From assembly GCA_937958815.1 (NCBI GenBank), contig CALGMR010000004.1, positions 1-64,000 on the forward strand: a stretch of DNA of 64,000 bases, read 5' to 3'. Numbering within the stretch: the stretch's first letter is position 1; the number at the start of each line of letters is the position of its first letter. Under the pieces are notes generated by a model. The model was not told the origin of the DNA. It did no database searches and saw nothing but the letters and a program-made list of their open reading frames with translations. Made by a program: the position numbers and the translations under genes. The stretch comes from an uncultured Rhizobiaceae group bacterium (GTDB taxonomy: Bacteria > Pseudomonadota > Alphaproteobacteria > Rhizobiales > Rhizobiaceae). Of the stretch, positions 40,264 to 49,770 are shown one piece after another.

Positions 40264-41490
40264 TTAGCCACTGTTGCGAAGTCGTTTGAGCAGTTTATGG
40301 GACTCAAATCCGTCAGGATTGAGACCAAGTTTAATCTGCGCTTTGCGGATGGCAGAGCGCGTGCCGCCACCGATTTTTCCATCAATATCGCTGTCATACA
40401 ACCCCAAGCGTGCAAGTAAAGACTGCAGCTCGATCTTCTCGTCAAAAGACAGCTTTTTGTGTGGACGCGGCAACTGCCTTTTGAAGTCACCATATCCGGC
40501 AATCTGATCACCCAGATGGCCCACAGCCAAAGCATATTTATCCGAATTGTTGTAGCGTTTGATCACATAGAAATTTTTCAGCATCAAAAATGCTGGACCA
40601 TTTTTGCCAGCCGGAAATTTCAGCGTTGCGCGTTGATTGGCACGCGGAAAAGACTTTCCATTGGCACGGCGCACACCCAGCTTTGCCCAAGACCCTATAG
40701 TGCGTGTCTTATTGACGAATTTGGCAGCTGATCTTGAAGGTTTGACCTCATAGCCCCAGGTTTCGCCAGTGCGCCATCCATTTTTGCGCAACAGATTGGC
40801 AGCTGTCGCCAATGCATCTGGTACAGAACCCCAGATGTCCGCGCGTCCATCGCCATCGATATCTTGGCGGTAAGCGCGATAACTGCTCGGAATGAATTGT
40901 GTGTGACCCATGGCACCGGCCCAAGAACCGCGCAGGTTGTTGATGCTGATCCCGTTGTTTTGCACAATTTTCATTGCCGAGATCAGTTGCGTACGGGCAA
41001 ATTTCCGGCGACGGCGGTCAGAATAAGCAAGTGTGGCCAATGAACGAATAACACTGCGTAAAGATTTGTCTTTCTTCAGCGCTTCGCCATAACCAGTTTC
41101 CATGGACCAGATCGCTAAAAGAATATCACGGTCAACTCCGTATTTCTTTTCAATGCGGCTAAGCCATTTGCTCCAGCGCTTCTTTTCATCTTGTCCACGC
41201 GCAATAGACTGCTCGTTCACACGACTGTCGAAATACATCCACATTTGTTGGCGGAATTCCGGTTGATATCGCGCCAGCTCCAGAACTTCTGGGTCTGGTG
41301 AACGAATACCTTTGAACGCGCGGTTATAGGTAGAAGACCTGACACCGTTCTTCGCAGCGACGGATTTAAAATCTTTAATCCATTTGCGGAAGCCAGCACT
41401 TGCTGAAGCTGGTTGAGCTGTGATGACAGCGAATGACAAGACAACGAATGATAAGATCAGGCGGCTCATTTTGCTGTTTCTATGCGCCAT
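40264..41490 (-). CDS. Lytic murein transglycosylase, MltB-type, with peptidoglycan-binding domain
   Basis: This 408-residue protein begins with a signal peptide (MSRLILSFVVLSFAVITAQPASA region), continues with an SLT_2 (MltB-like) catalytic domain with the Glu in IWSMETGYG and GAMGHTQFIPSSYRAY, and ends with a PG_binding_1 domain (LLARLGLYDSDIDGKIGGGTRSAIRKAQ). It cleaves peptidoglycan in the periplasm to anhydro-muropeptides. The start is ATG 41490 with AAGGGG seven bases upstream; a longer frame to 41583 adds residues before the signal. It is co-oriented with the DUF459 gene 43 bases downstream. Confidence 0.92.
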   Translation of the reverse strand: MAHRNSKMSRLILSFVVLSFAVITAQPASASAGFRKWIKDFKSVAAKNGVRSSTYNRAFKGIRSPDPEVLELARYQPEFRQQMWMYFDSRVNEQSIARGQDEKKRWSKWLSRIEKKYGVDRDILLAIWSMETGYGEALKKDKSLRSVIRSLATLAYSDRRRRKFARTQLISAMKIVQNNGISINNLRGSWAGAMGHTQFIPSSYRAYRQDIDGDGRADIWGSVPDALATAANLLRKNGWRTGETWGYEVKPSRSAAKFVNKTRTIGSWAKLGVRRANGKSFPRANQRATLKFPAGKNGPAFLMLKNFYVIKRYNNSDKYALAVGHLGDQIAGYGDFKRQLPRPHKKLSFDEKIELQSLLARLGLYDSDIDGKIGGGTRSAIRKAQIKLGLNPDGFESHKLLKRLRNSG

Positions 41491-41688
41491 GAATAAACCC
41501 CTTTTTGAGTTTGCATCTTCCTGACAGGAAAGATTTTCGAATCGCCGATTCAAAACCATCTTTATTAACGATTGGTTTACCATGTTCTTGACTGAGGTGC
41601 CTATCGATCACAATTCGTAACCAATGCATGGCAATGGTGGTGAAAATTTGAACGCCGCGAATCCGTCAGGCAAAAGCAGGAGAAAACT

Positions 41689-42585
41689 GTGTCAGCTAAA
41701 TCCCAAATGAACCGCCCTATTCGCAAAGCCGTTTTTCCGGTTGCTGGGCTGGGAACACGGTTTCTACCAGCTTCCAAATCTGTACCCAAAGAAATGCTCA
41801 CCGTTGTTGATATGCCTGTCATTCAATATGCGGTGAACGAAGCCAAAGAAGCAGGCATTGAGCATTTTGTTTTTGTCACAGGTCGCAACAAAGCTGTGAT
41901 TGAAGACCATTTTGACCTTCAGCCTGAGTTGCATGACACTTTGGCCAATCGCGGCAAAACAGAAATGCTGGATATTCTTGCAAAGAATCAACCTGAAGCC
42001 GGTCGCACGAGCTTTACACGTCAGCAAGCGCCATTGGGCTTGGGGCATGCTGTATGGTGTGCACGCGACATAGTCGGGAATGAACCCTTTGCACTTTTGC
42101 TTCCAGATATGGTTATGAAAGCAAAGGGCAAAGGCTGTCTTGCTTCCATGATTGATGTGTATAACGAAACGGGCGGCAACATTATCGCTGTTGAGCAAAC
42201 CAGTGATGAAGATGTTCCTTCAAAGGGTATTGTGGCACCCGGTGAAAAATTTGGCGACGGATTTAAAATAGAGGCCATGGTTGAAAAACCAAAACTGGAA
42301 GATGCACCGTCAAATCTCATGATCAATGGTCGCTACATTCTGCAGCCCGAAATTTTCAGTCTCTTGGAAAACCAGGAAACAGGTGCGGGTGGAGAAGTCC
42401 AAGTAACCGACGCCATGGAAAAATTGGCACTACAACAAGACTTTTTCGGTTATGAGTTCACTGGCCAAACTTTCGATTGCGGTCTGAAAGAAGGTTTTAT
42501 TGCAGCCAACATTCACTTTGCACTGGATCGTGACGACACCGGACCGGTTGTGAGGCAAATTATCAAAGATGCTCTCGCATCTTAG
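41689..42585 (+). CDS. galU: UTP-glucose-1-phosphate uridylyltransferase
   Basis: This 298-residue nucleotidyltransferase has AVFPVAGLGTRFLPASKSVPKEML near the N-terminus, LLLPDMVM with the metal-binding Asp, KGIVAPGE, and VEKPKLEDAPSNLMINGRYIL. It makes UDP-glucose for surface polysaccharides and lipid carbohydrates. The start codon is GTG 41689 with CAGGAG close upstream. It is divergent from the lytic transglycosylase gene and convergent with the porin gene. Length and motifs are normal. Confidence 0.95.
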   Translation: MSAKSQMNRPIRKAVFPVAGLGTRFLPASKSVPKEMLTVVDMPVIQYAVNEAKEAGIEHFVFVTGRNKAVIEDHFDLQPELHDTLANRGKTEMLDILAKNQPEAGRTSFTRQQAPLGLGHAVWCARDIVGNEPFALLLPDMVMKAKGKGCLASMIDVYNETGGNIIAVEQTSDEDVPSKGIVAPGEKFGDGFKIEAMVEKPKLEDAPSNLMINGRYILQPEIFSLLENQETGAGGEVQVTDAMEKLALQQDFFGYEFTGQTFDCGLKEGFIAANIHFALDRDDTGPVVRQIIKDALAS

Positions 42586-42619
42586 CTTTCAACGACCGAC
42601 GAAACTCGCCTTCATGGCA

Positions 42620-44215
42620 CTATCTTTGAAGGCGTATCCCGGCCCGCACGGTGGCAGCATCAAAACTCGATCCAGCATCTGAGCTTATCCCGCGTTCTAG
42701 GCCGACACGACCTGTCAATGCAGTGGTTCGATTCAAACGCCATTCTGCGCCTACTTCTGACTGCAGGAATATATCTTCGCGATCACCCATATCCACATCT
42801 GTGTAAGATGCAAAAACACGAGCATTTACAGAGAAATTAGGACGAATGTCTCGGGTTGCTGTCACCGTAGCGGAGTGAACAACAGAGCCATTTTCATCGG
42901 CAACAATTGTTCCTGCCAATGTGGATGCCAAATTTGCAGAAATCGTTGTGAAGCGTTCAGGCGACCAATTTATGGTTGCTGACAACAGCGGACTTTGCAG
43001 GGTATCAAGTGTTGGATCATCGAAAATTTCTGCACGATAGCCCAATCCTAGGGAACCGTTCAGCTTCTCGCCGAGGTCAAATGAAACACCGGCCTGAGCT
43101 TCAAAAATTCGGCTGTCTCGGCGGTTACCATTGCGGTCTACTTCATCATCATGAATTCGACCACCAGCCGAAATTTGGAAAAACGGGCTAAGCGCCGGGC
43201 TATATTGATATGCTGCGCGTGCTGTGGCCGACAATAGATAATTGTTGCGGTCGTCCTGTGATACAGAGCCGCTGCTCACAGTTTCAATGTCGCCGAACGT
43301 TGTACGGGTGATCGAAGCGCGAAGGCTGGTGGAAAGACGCCCAGCGTTGTGCTCAATTTCTGCGAAAGTTTGCAGATCGTTGATGATCGGACGATCGGTC
43401 AAGACAAAGCCCACAGGCAAATCTAGATTTTGACTTGTGGGCGTTTCAGTTGCCAAAAGATAGTTTAACCCAAGGCGTGCAATAGTTGCGCGAGTGATAT
43501 CGATGCGCAGGTCCAGATTTGCATTGCCAGACGGTAAATCATCCGATTCATCATCGAAAAACTTCTGATAGTCTAGGCTGATATCGCCCCGGAGTTCATG
43601 AACCGACCAGTCTGATTCAAATCTCGCACGCGCTGTGGTTTGAGAGAAAGCGCTTGGGTTCCCCCCATCGGTGGAATCGCCATTTGATGTCCATCCAAAC
43701 TCTTGCTGAATGGATGGGAACAGGTTGAAACTGCCAAGTCGCAACCCAACAGGAGCGAAGGGGTCTGCTTCCGCATCGCGGCGCGTTCCTTCAATCGGCG
43801 CAAATGGTCGATTGGTGATGGGCGATGCGTCACCTGTTATTGGATCAAAAATTTGAACTTGTGTTGCGCGGGTAGCTCGTGGGTTGCCATCGACTTCGAC
43901 ATCTTCATCACTGTTTGACAATTGCCGAATATTGGCTGTTTCAGCTGCGGACTGTGATCGCGTGTTGTTCAACCCATCATCGCGGTTTTCGTCTGGAATG
44001 GGCAGGCTGTCATCAAAAACTGGAGCTTGTGGTCTTTCCAACTCTTGTTCGGAATCATCAATTCCATCCAGATTCTCATCAGTCAGTGGTGTGCCGTTGC
44101 TTAAAGTTGGACGCAGTTCGTCTGTCTGCTGAGCATGTGCAAATTTTGTTTGAAAACCCGCCAAACCAACTGCAAGCACAGATGCAAGCAACAATTGATG
44201 GGATTTCAATTTCAT
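42620..44215 (-). CDS. Outer-membrane beta-barrel protein (putative porin 2 type)
   Basis: This 531-residue protein begins with a signal peptide (MKLKSHQLLLASVLAVGLAG, cleavage near AHA-QQ), followed by a proline/acidic linker (~30-130), then a repetitive amphipathic beta-strand region with alternating polar and hydrophobic residues and a C-terminal aromatic-poor strand ending in RAGIRLQR. It looks like the BBP2_2 group of outer-membrane barrels. The substrate is unknown. The start ATG 44215 gives the signal peptide directly; a GTG at 44233 is an alternative. It is divergent from kdsD. Confidence 0.78.
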   Translation of the reverse strand: MKLKSHQLLLASVLAVGLAGFQTKFAHAQQTDELRPTLSNGTPLTDENLDGIDDSEQELERPQAPVFDDSLPIPDENRDDGLNNTRSQSAAETANIRQLSNSDEDVEVDGNPRATRATQVQIFDPITGDASPITNRPFAPIEGTRRDAEADPFAPVGLRLGSFNLFPSIQQEFGWTSNGDSTDGGNPSAFSQTTARARFESDWSVHELRGDISLDYQKFFDDESDDLPSGNANLDLRIDITRATIARLGLNYLLATETPTSQNLDLPVGFVLTDRPIINDLQTFAEIEHNAGRLSTSLRASITRTTFGDIETVSSGSVSQDDRNNYLLSATARAAYQYSPALSPFFQISAGGRIHDDEVDRNGNRRDSRIFEAQAGVSFDLGEKLNGSLGLGYRAEIFDDPTLDTLQSPLLSATINWSPERFTTISANLASTLAGTIVADENGSVVHSATVTATRDIRPNFSVNARVFASYTDVDMGDREDIFLQSEVGAEWRLNRTTALTGRVGLERGISSDAGSSFDAATVRAGIRLQR

Positions 44216-44379
44216 AATTCGCAAACCAGTCACACAGCAGGAAGGGACTGCAAATCAGTCCAATAGATTACCGAAATGTAAACACGCGTGGTTAACCAAA
44301 CCTTTCAATTCGGAGAACAGCCGTGCATTCGTCAATTATTTTGGTTCACGAATTGAGACAGATGCGTTAGGCATTCAAA

Positions 44380-45357
44380 ATGTCGAACAAACAAAGCAAA
44401 CTCGCGACCCAATCTGCATTGCGAACCCTCAACACAGAAGTTGATGGATTGTCAGCATTGGCTGCAGCATTTGAAAATGGTCTGTCAGAGAAATTTTCTG
44501 AGGCGGTTCACATTATTCGAAAAATTCAAGGTCGCGTTATCGTCACCGGTGTGGGCAAAAGTGGCCACATCGCCACGAAAGTTGCTGCCACGTTGGCATC
44601 CACAGGAACGCCTTCATTCTTTGTCCACTCCACCGAAGCAAATCACGGCGATTTAGGGATGATAGCCCGTGATGATGCGATCATTGCATTCTCATGGTCT
44701 GGTGAAACTGCGGAATTGCGCGGCACAATTGATTATTCCAAGCGATTCAATATTCCATTGATCGCAGTCACAGCAGGTGAAAGCTCTACATTGGGGCGCC
44801 ACGCGGACGTTCTTTTAGCCCTTCCCAAAGAAAAGGAAGCCTGCCCTCACAACTTGGCCCCCACGACATCCGCCATTATGCAAATGGCATTGGGTGATGC
44901 GTTGGCGGTGGCACTGTTGGAAGGACGTGAGTTTACTGCTGACAATTTCGGCGTGTTTCACCCTGGCGGAAAATTGGGCGCTCAACTGAGCCACGTAAAA
45001 GATGTCATGCATACGGGCGACGAGATTCCTCTTGTAGAAACCGGCACACAGATGACCGAAGCCATCATTCAAATTTCACAACGTGGTTTTGGATGTGTTG
45101 GCGTTGTTGAGAACGAAAAACTCATCGGTATCATCACCGACGGCGACTTACGTCGCCACCTCTCTACGTCGCTGTTGGGCGAAAAGGTCGATGATATCAT
45201 GACTGCCAATCCGCAAACCATTCAGCCCGAAATGCTGGCTGCTTCAGCGCTCGACATATTGAACAAACGCTCGATCACCACCTTGATGGTGACCGAAGAT
45301 GACAAACCCGTGGGCATTGTTCATCTCCACGACTTGTTGCGCATGGGTGTGGCTTAG
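44380..45357 (+). CDS. kdsD: Arabinose-5-phosphate isomerase (KpsF/GutQ family)
   Basis: This 325-residue protein has an SIS domain (~35-185; VTGVGKSGHIATKVAATLASTGTPSFFVH and SWSGETAEL) and two CBS domains (~205-265 and ~270-325). It converts ribulose 5-phosphate to arabinose 5-phosphate, the first step to Kdo for lipopolysaccharide. Full length and motifs are standard. The last four bases overlap the stop of the convergent NfeD gene. With galU and the porin gene it belongs to an envelope-related neighbourhood. Confidence 0.92.
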   Translation: MSNKQSKLATQSALRTLNTEVDGLSALAAAFENGLSEKFSEAVHIIRKIQGRVIVTGVGKSGHIATKVAATLASTGTPSFFVHSTEANHGDLGMIARDDAIIAFSWSGETAELRGTIDYSKRFNIPLIAVTAGESSTLGRHADVLLALPKEKEACPHNLAPTTSAIMQMALGDALAVALLEGREFTADNFGVFHPGGKLGAQLSHVKDVMHTGDEIPLVETGTQMTEAIIQISQRGFGCVGVVENEKLIGIITDGDLRRHLSTSLLGEKVDDIMTANPQTIQPEMLAASALDILNKRSITTLMVTEDDKPVGIVHLHDLLRMGVA

Positions 45358-45815
45358 GCGCGCTCAACCTGCAGCGCGCCATCTTTGACACTTGTCACAC
45401 GAACTTTCGCGCCTGCCTCAGTGTCAGCCCCAACGACACGCCACGTTGTGTCACCCAGTTTCACACGCCCGACACCGTCCACAATGGGTTCTTGCAATGT
45501 GGCTTCGCTTCCCACCCAACGGTTCAATGGTGAATTGAGTTCAGTGGGATCGGTCGGAGCACGACTGCTTGGAAACACTTTGCGCCCCACAAAAACCATC
45601 ACAAAAGACAGAACTGCGAAAGCAACCAGTTGCGCTTGCCAAGGCCACCACGCCACATCGGCAAAGCCCGTTAGCGTGAGCGTTCCGATTATGAGGGCTG
45701 CAATCCCAAACCAAACCAAAAAGGTTGCGGGGATCAGAACTTCACCAATGAGAAGAACAAGACCCGCGACAAACCAAAACCAAGGCCCTATTTCAGCGAG
45801 TGCTTGCTGTATCAT
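45354..45815 (-). CDS. NfeD family membrane protein
   Basis: This 153-residue short NfeD protein has three hydrophobic segments ([21 protein letters not shown], then [13 protein letters not shown], and [15 protein letters not shown]) and a C-terminal soluble OB-fold domain ([14 protein letters not shown] to GDTTWRVVG). It partners with stomatin-like proteins in the membrane. Its start overlaps the stomatin stop by 4 bases (ATGA), the classical arrangement, so they are one operon and probably one complex. Confidence 0.9.
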   Translation of the reverse strand: MIQQALAEIGPWFWFVAGLVLLIGEVLIPATFLVWFGIAALIIGTLTLTGFADVAWWPWQAQLVAFAVLSFVMVFVGRKVFPSSRAPTDPTELNSPLNRWVGSEATLQEPIVDGVGRVKLGDTTWRVVGADTEAGAKVRVTSVKDGALQVERA

Positions 45816-46807
45816 GAGTTTCCTCCTGTCGGGCGATTGGTCGGAACGCTGCGCTTCGTACGCGTGACAGATTTTTTACCACCGCCATCTTCGCCAAACA
45901 CTTCTTTGGCAATTTCACCGATACCACCCAATGAGCTAACCAAAGCAGTAGCTTCCATGGGCATCATGATGACCTTTTGGTTGGGTGCAGAGCCAATCGT
46001 CTTCATAGCTTCGGTGTATTTTTGAGCCACAAAGTAGTTAATTGCTTGGCTGTTGCCCTGCCCGATCGCATCAGACACCACTTTGGTGGCAGATGCTTCG
46101 GCCTGTGCTTCACGCTCACGCGCTTCCGCCTCTCTAAATGCGGCTTCTCTCATGCCTTCAGCTTGCAGGATTTGAGATTCCTTATCGCCTTCCGCTTTCA
46201 AAATGGCAGCTTGGCGTTCACCTTCAGCTTCCAAAATCGAGGCACGTTTCAAACGCTCCGCTTTCATCTGACGGCCCATAGCCTCTACGAGATCGCTGGG
46301 CGGGTTGATGTCTTTGATCTCAATACGCGTCATTTTAATACCCCAAGGGGCAACAGCATCGTCCACCACATGCAAAATGCGTGTGTTGATTTCATCGCGT
46401 TTGGACAACAACTCATCAAGAGTCATAGACCCCATGACCGTCCGCAAGTTCGTCATTGTGATGTTCAGAATCGCATTGTTCAATCCGCTGACCTCATAAG
46501 CGGCTTTCGGCGCATCCAAAACTTGGAAAAACGTCACGCCATCCACACTACAGGTGGCGTTGTCTTTGGTGATAACCTCTTGGGTTGGAACATCCAAAAC
46601 CTGTTCCATCATATTCATTTTCGAGCCGATTCGCTCAACAAATGGCCACAACAAATTCAAACCTGGTGTAAGCGTTCGGTCAAATCGACCAAGTCTTTCA
46701 ACAGTATAGTTGAATCCTTGAGGTACAATTTTGATCATCGACAACAATGTGATGATCAACAAAAACCCTAATACAAGTATCGCAATATCAGATATTTCAA
46801 TTAACAT
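45812..46807 (-). CDS. SPFH/stomatin-like membrane protein
   Basis: This 331-residue protein has one N-terminal membrane segment ([18 protein letters not shown]), the SPFH/band-7 domain ([25 protein letters not shown] to [17 protein letters not shown]), and a charged coiled-coil region (~200-260, with [20 protein letters not shown]). It scaffolds membrane microdomains and works with the NfeD protein. AAGGGAAAA precedes ATG 46807. It resembles the QmcA branch. Confidence 0.92.
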   Translation of the reverse strand: MLIEISDIAILVLGFLLIITLLSMIKIVPQGFNYTVERLGRFDRTLTPGLNLLWPFVERIGSKMNMMEQVLDVPTQEVITKDNATCSVDGVTFFQVLDAPKAAYEVSGLNNAILNITMTNLRTVMGSMTLDELLSKRDEINTRILHVVDDAVAPWGIKMTRIEIKDINPPSDLVEAMGRQMKAERLKRASILEAEGERQAAILKAEGDKESQILQAEGMREAAFREAEAREREAQAEASATKVVSDAIGQGNSQAINYFVAQKYTEAMKTIGSAPNQKVIMMPMEATALVSSLGGIGEIAKEVFGEDGGGKKSVTRTKRSVPTNRPTGGNS

Positions 46808-46894
46808 AATTTTCCCTTCCTAATTAATTCTTAGATGGGAATTATTTCTGAAAAATCAATGGAAATACGCGCTACAGAACCTGTTTTCAGGCAA

Positions 46895-47962
46895 TTACAC
46901 CCAACCTTGCAATTCACGGTTAACAATAGCCTCTATCACATCCAAACCTTCGGCGCTGTCGTTAAGGCAAGGAATGTGGCTGAAGTGCTCTCCCCCATTG
47001 TCTTCGAACTCTTCACGCACCTCGCCGTCGATTTCCTCCAACGTTTCAAGACAGTCGGAAGAAAACCCCGGGTTCACAACACACAGCCGCTTCACGCCTT
47101 CCTTAGCCAAGCGTTCGACCGTTTTATCGGTATAGGGCTGCAACCATTCTTCTGGTCCAAATCGAGATTGGAACGTGGACAAAAGAAACCCCTCTTTCCA
47201 TCCCATTTTTTCGTTCAGCAAACGAGACGTTTTCAAGCAATGGCAATGGTAAGGATCGCCCTTTTCAAAATAGCTTTTGGGAATGCCATGATACGACGCC
47301 ACGATGTGTTCTGGCTCGAAATCCAAGCCATCAAGATGTTTGGATATAGATTGAGCAAGCGCGTCAATATATGCGGGGTCATCGTGGTAAGCTGGCGCTG
47401 TACGCACTGCCGGCATCCATCGCATCTTCATCAAAGATTCAAAAACCTTGTCATTCACTGTCGCGGTGGTTGCCGCGCAATATTGCGGATAAAGCGGGAC
47501 CACAAGGATCCGTTCGCAACCAGCTTCTTGCAGAGCGTTCACACGACTCTCAATCGATGGATTCCCATACCGCATGCACCAATCAATAACAAAGCGATCA
47601 TCTTTTCCAAACCGTTCGAACAATTGATCAGACTGAGAGCGCGTGAATGTGCGCAGCGGCGACTCGTCCTTTTCTTTGTTCCAGATGGAAGCATACAATT
47701 CACCCACCTTTTTTGGGCGGGTGTTCAAAATGATTCCGTTCAGCAAAGGCCACCATATCCAACGGGATGTTTCGATAACGCGTCTGTCGGACAAAAACTC
47801 TTTGAGATAACGGCGCATACTAACAGTATCGTGGCCATCGGGTGTTCCCAAATTCACCAGCAACACTCCAATCTTCCCAAAATTGACCTTGGGATGTTCT
47901 GCAGGAAAACTCTTTGCAGAAACGTCCCGTTCAAAGGCCGTTTTATTTGGAATTACACCCAT
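46895..47962 (-). CDS. hemH: Ferrochelatase
   Basis: This 355-residue protein has GVLLVNLGTPDGHD near the N-terminus, the iron-site His in VASYHGIPKSYFEKGDPYHCHC, FQSRFGPEEWLQPYT, and VVNPGFSSDCLETLEEI. It inserts iron into protoporphyrin IX in the last step of heme synthesis. The start ATG 47962 follows GGGAAA. It is a single gene, 87 bases from the stomatin gene and co-oriented, with its own upstream region. The large plus-strand frame over it is only a shadow. Confidence 0.96.
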   Translation of the reverse strand: MGVIPNKTAFERDVSAKSFPAEHPKVNFGKIGVLLVNLGTPDGHDTVSMRRYLKEFLSDRRVIETSRWIWWPLLNGIILNTRPKKVGELYASIWNKEKDESPLRTFTRSQSDQLFERFGKDDRFVIDWCMRYGNPSIESRVNALQEAGCERILVVPLYPQYCAATTATVNDKVFESLMKMRWMPAVRTAPAYHDDPAYIDALAQSISKHLDGLDFEPEHIVASYHGIPKSYFEKGDPYHCHCLKTSRLLNEKMGWKEGFLLSTFQSRFGPEEWLQPYTDKTVERLAKEGVKRLCVVNPGFSSDCLETLEEIDGEVREEFEDNGGEHFSHIPCLNDSAEGLDVIEAIVNRELQGWV

Positions 47963-48198
47963 CAGAATTTCCCGTCAGTTACTCATAGATCCGTGCTTTG
48001 GAGATACAGCAGCTAACAGGTAAAACGCAACACGCAAGACTGTTACCAACTGCCACGCACAGACCTGCAACGTCCTTTGTGCTCAAATTCGAATTTACAT
48101 CAAAAAAATACAGTTTACCCGTGACGGCCTGTCATGAAGGTGCAAAACTATTTCGATCAGGTGGCTAAAAAGATGAATTCATACCGGTGGAGATCAAT

Positions 48199-49707
48199 AT
48201 GAACAAAGTAGTGAAAACAATCGGCGCACTCGCGATCGGGACAACGTTGGGGTTCAGCACCCTCACCGCAGCGCTGGCCGAGAAAATAAATGTGAGTTTC
48301 ATTGTTGCAAGCGACATGGACACAATGTCGGGCAAAGACCGGGGTGGCGTCGCCCGCCTTGCAGCCGTTGTAAAGGCCGAACGCGCCAAAGGTGGGAACT
48401 CTGTTTTTGTCTACCCTGGAGATCTTCTATCGCCCTCAATCCTTGCCGGGTTCGACAAAGGTGCTCACATGATTGAATTGCTCAACATGACGCCACCGGA
48501 CATTTTGGTTCCCGGAAATCACGAATACGATTTTGGGCCAGACGTCTTCTTGAAGCGTATGAATGAAGGCAAATTCACAAAACTTGCCACGAACACCCGT
48601 TACAAAGACGGTACGAAAATTCCAGGTTTTGAGGATACAAAACTCATGACCTTTGGCGATGTGAAGGTCGGCTTCATGGGCCTGACCACGGAAGATACGC
48701 CAGACATTTCGAGCCCGGGCAATATCGTGTTTGCCAGCAACTTAGAGACCGCCCGCACCACTGGCGACGCCCTACGTGAGCAAGGGGCTGACATGGTTGT
48801 GGCAGTGGTGCACACGGCTCAACGCATGGATTTTGATTTGCTCTACAAAGCTGGAGTGGATGTCGTTCTTTCAGGCCACGACCACAATTTGCATGTGTTC
48901 TACGATGGTCGTCGCGCTTTGGTTGAATCGAAAGAAGAAGCTGAATACGTGACAATTATGGATGTGGAATTTGATGTGGGCGAAAGCCGTGGCCAACGCC
49001 GTGTTCGCTGGTGGCCAAATTTCCGCATCATCGACACCGCAACAGTGACCGCCGACCCTGAAGTGGCCAAAAAAGTTGCTGGTTATGAAGCCACTCTTTC
49101 CAAAGAGCTGGACGTTAAAATTGGCACAACAGATGTGGAATTTGACACAAGACGCGCCAGCGTGCGGGCCAGTGAAAACGCCTTTGGCAATCTGGTGGCA
49201 GACGCCATGCGCACAGCCGTTGATGCTGACATTGGTTTCACAAATGGCGGCGGCATTCGCGGCAACACCGTTTATGATGCTGGCCACACCGTCACGCGTC
49301 GTGACGTGTTGACCGAATTGCCATTTGGCAATGGCACGGTAAAACTGGAACTGTCAGGCAAAGACGTGCTCGCAGCGCTGGAACACGGATATCGCGGCGT
49401 CCCAGAGCCAGAAGGATCATTTTTGCATGTGTCGAATCTGAAGGTCACAATTGATACGTCCAAACCAGCTGGTAGCCGCATTTCCGACGTCTTGGTGGGT
49501 GGAGAACCACTCGATCTCGCCAAGACTTATACTGTCGCCACAAATGATTTTATGGGTCGTGGCGGTGATGGATATAAAATGCTGCGCAATGGAAAGTCTT
49601 TGATCAATGCGGATTCCGCTAAACTCATGGCCAATGACGTTATGGCCCATGTGCGAAAACTAAAGACTGTAAAGACCGGAATCGATGGGCGTTTGACCAT
49701 CAAATAA
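48199..49707 (+). CDS. Periplasmic 5'-nucleotidase / metallophosphatase
   Basis: This 502-residue protein has a signal peptide (MNKVVKTIGALAIGTTLGFSTLTAALA), a metallophosphatase domain (YPGDLLSPSIL, PGNHEYDFGPDVF, LSGHDHNLHVF) and a 5'-nucleotidase C-terminal domain (FGNLVADAMR, FTNGGGIRGNTV, MGRGGDGY). The first metal motif reads SDMD (Asp39, Asp41) where many relatives have NDxH. It probably releases phosphate from nucleotides in the periplasm. The start is ATG 48199 with GGTGGAG six bases before; a GTG at 48187 is within this ribosome site. A good terminator follows. Confidence 0.88.
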   Translation: MNKVVKTIGALAIGTTLGFSTLTAALAEKINVSFIVASDMDTMSGKDRGGVARLAAVVKAERAKGGNSVFVYPGDLLSPSILAGFDKGAHMIELLNMTPPDILVPGNHEYDFGPDVFLKRMNEGKFTKLATNTRYKDGTKIPGFEDTKLMTFGDVKVGFMGLTTEDTPDISSPGNIVFASNLETARTTGDALREQGADMVVAVVHTAQRMDFDLLYKAGVDVVLSGHDHNLHVFYDGRRALVESKEEAEYVTIMDVEFDVGESRGQRRVRWWPNFRIIDTATVTADPEVAKKVAGYEATLSKELDVKIGTTDVEFDTRRASVRASENAFGNLVADAMRTAVDADIGFTNGGGIRGNTVYDAGHTVTRRDVLTELPFGNGTVKLELSGKDVLAALEHGYRGVPEPEGSFLHVSNLKVTIDTSKPAGSRISDVLVGGEPLDLAKTYTVATNDFMGRGGDGYKMLRNGKSLINADSAKLMANDVMAHVRKLKTVKTGIDGRLTIK

Positions 49708-49732
49708 CCCACACTATATCAGCTTTGAGGAG

Positions 49733-49762
49733 AGCCGCTTCATCATTGGAGCGGCTTTTTTC
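49733..49762 (+). terminator. Rho-independent terminator after the 5'-nucleotidase gene
   Basis: AGCCGCT (49733-49739), a 10-base loop, AGCGGCT (49750-49756) and then a run of seven T's overlapping the stem's last base (49756-49762). It lies 26 bases after the stop codon. Confidence 0.9.
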
Positions 49763-49770
49763 ATCAAATG

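Noticed and set aside
46835..48016. A 393-residue plus-strand frame opposite hemH
   Set aside because: It is the shadow of the ferrochelatase gene; the composition is rich in His, Phe and Arg and shows no family.
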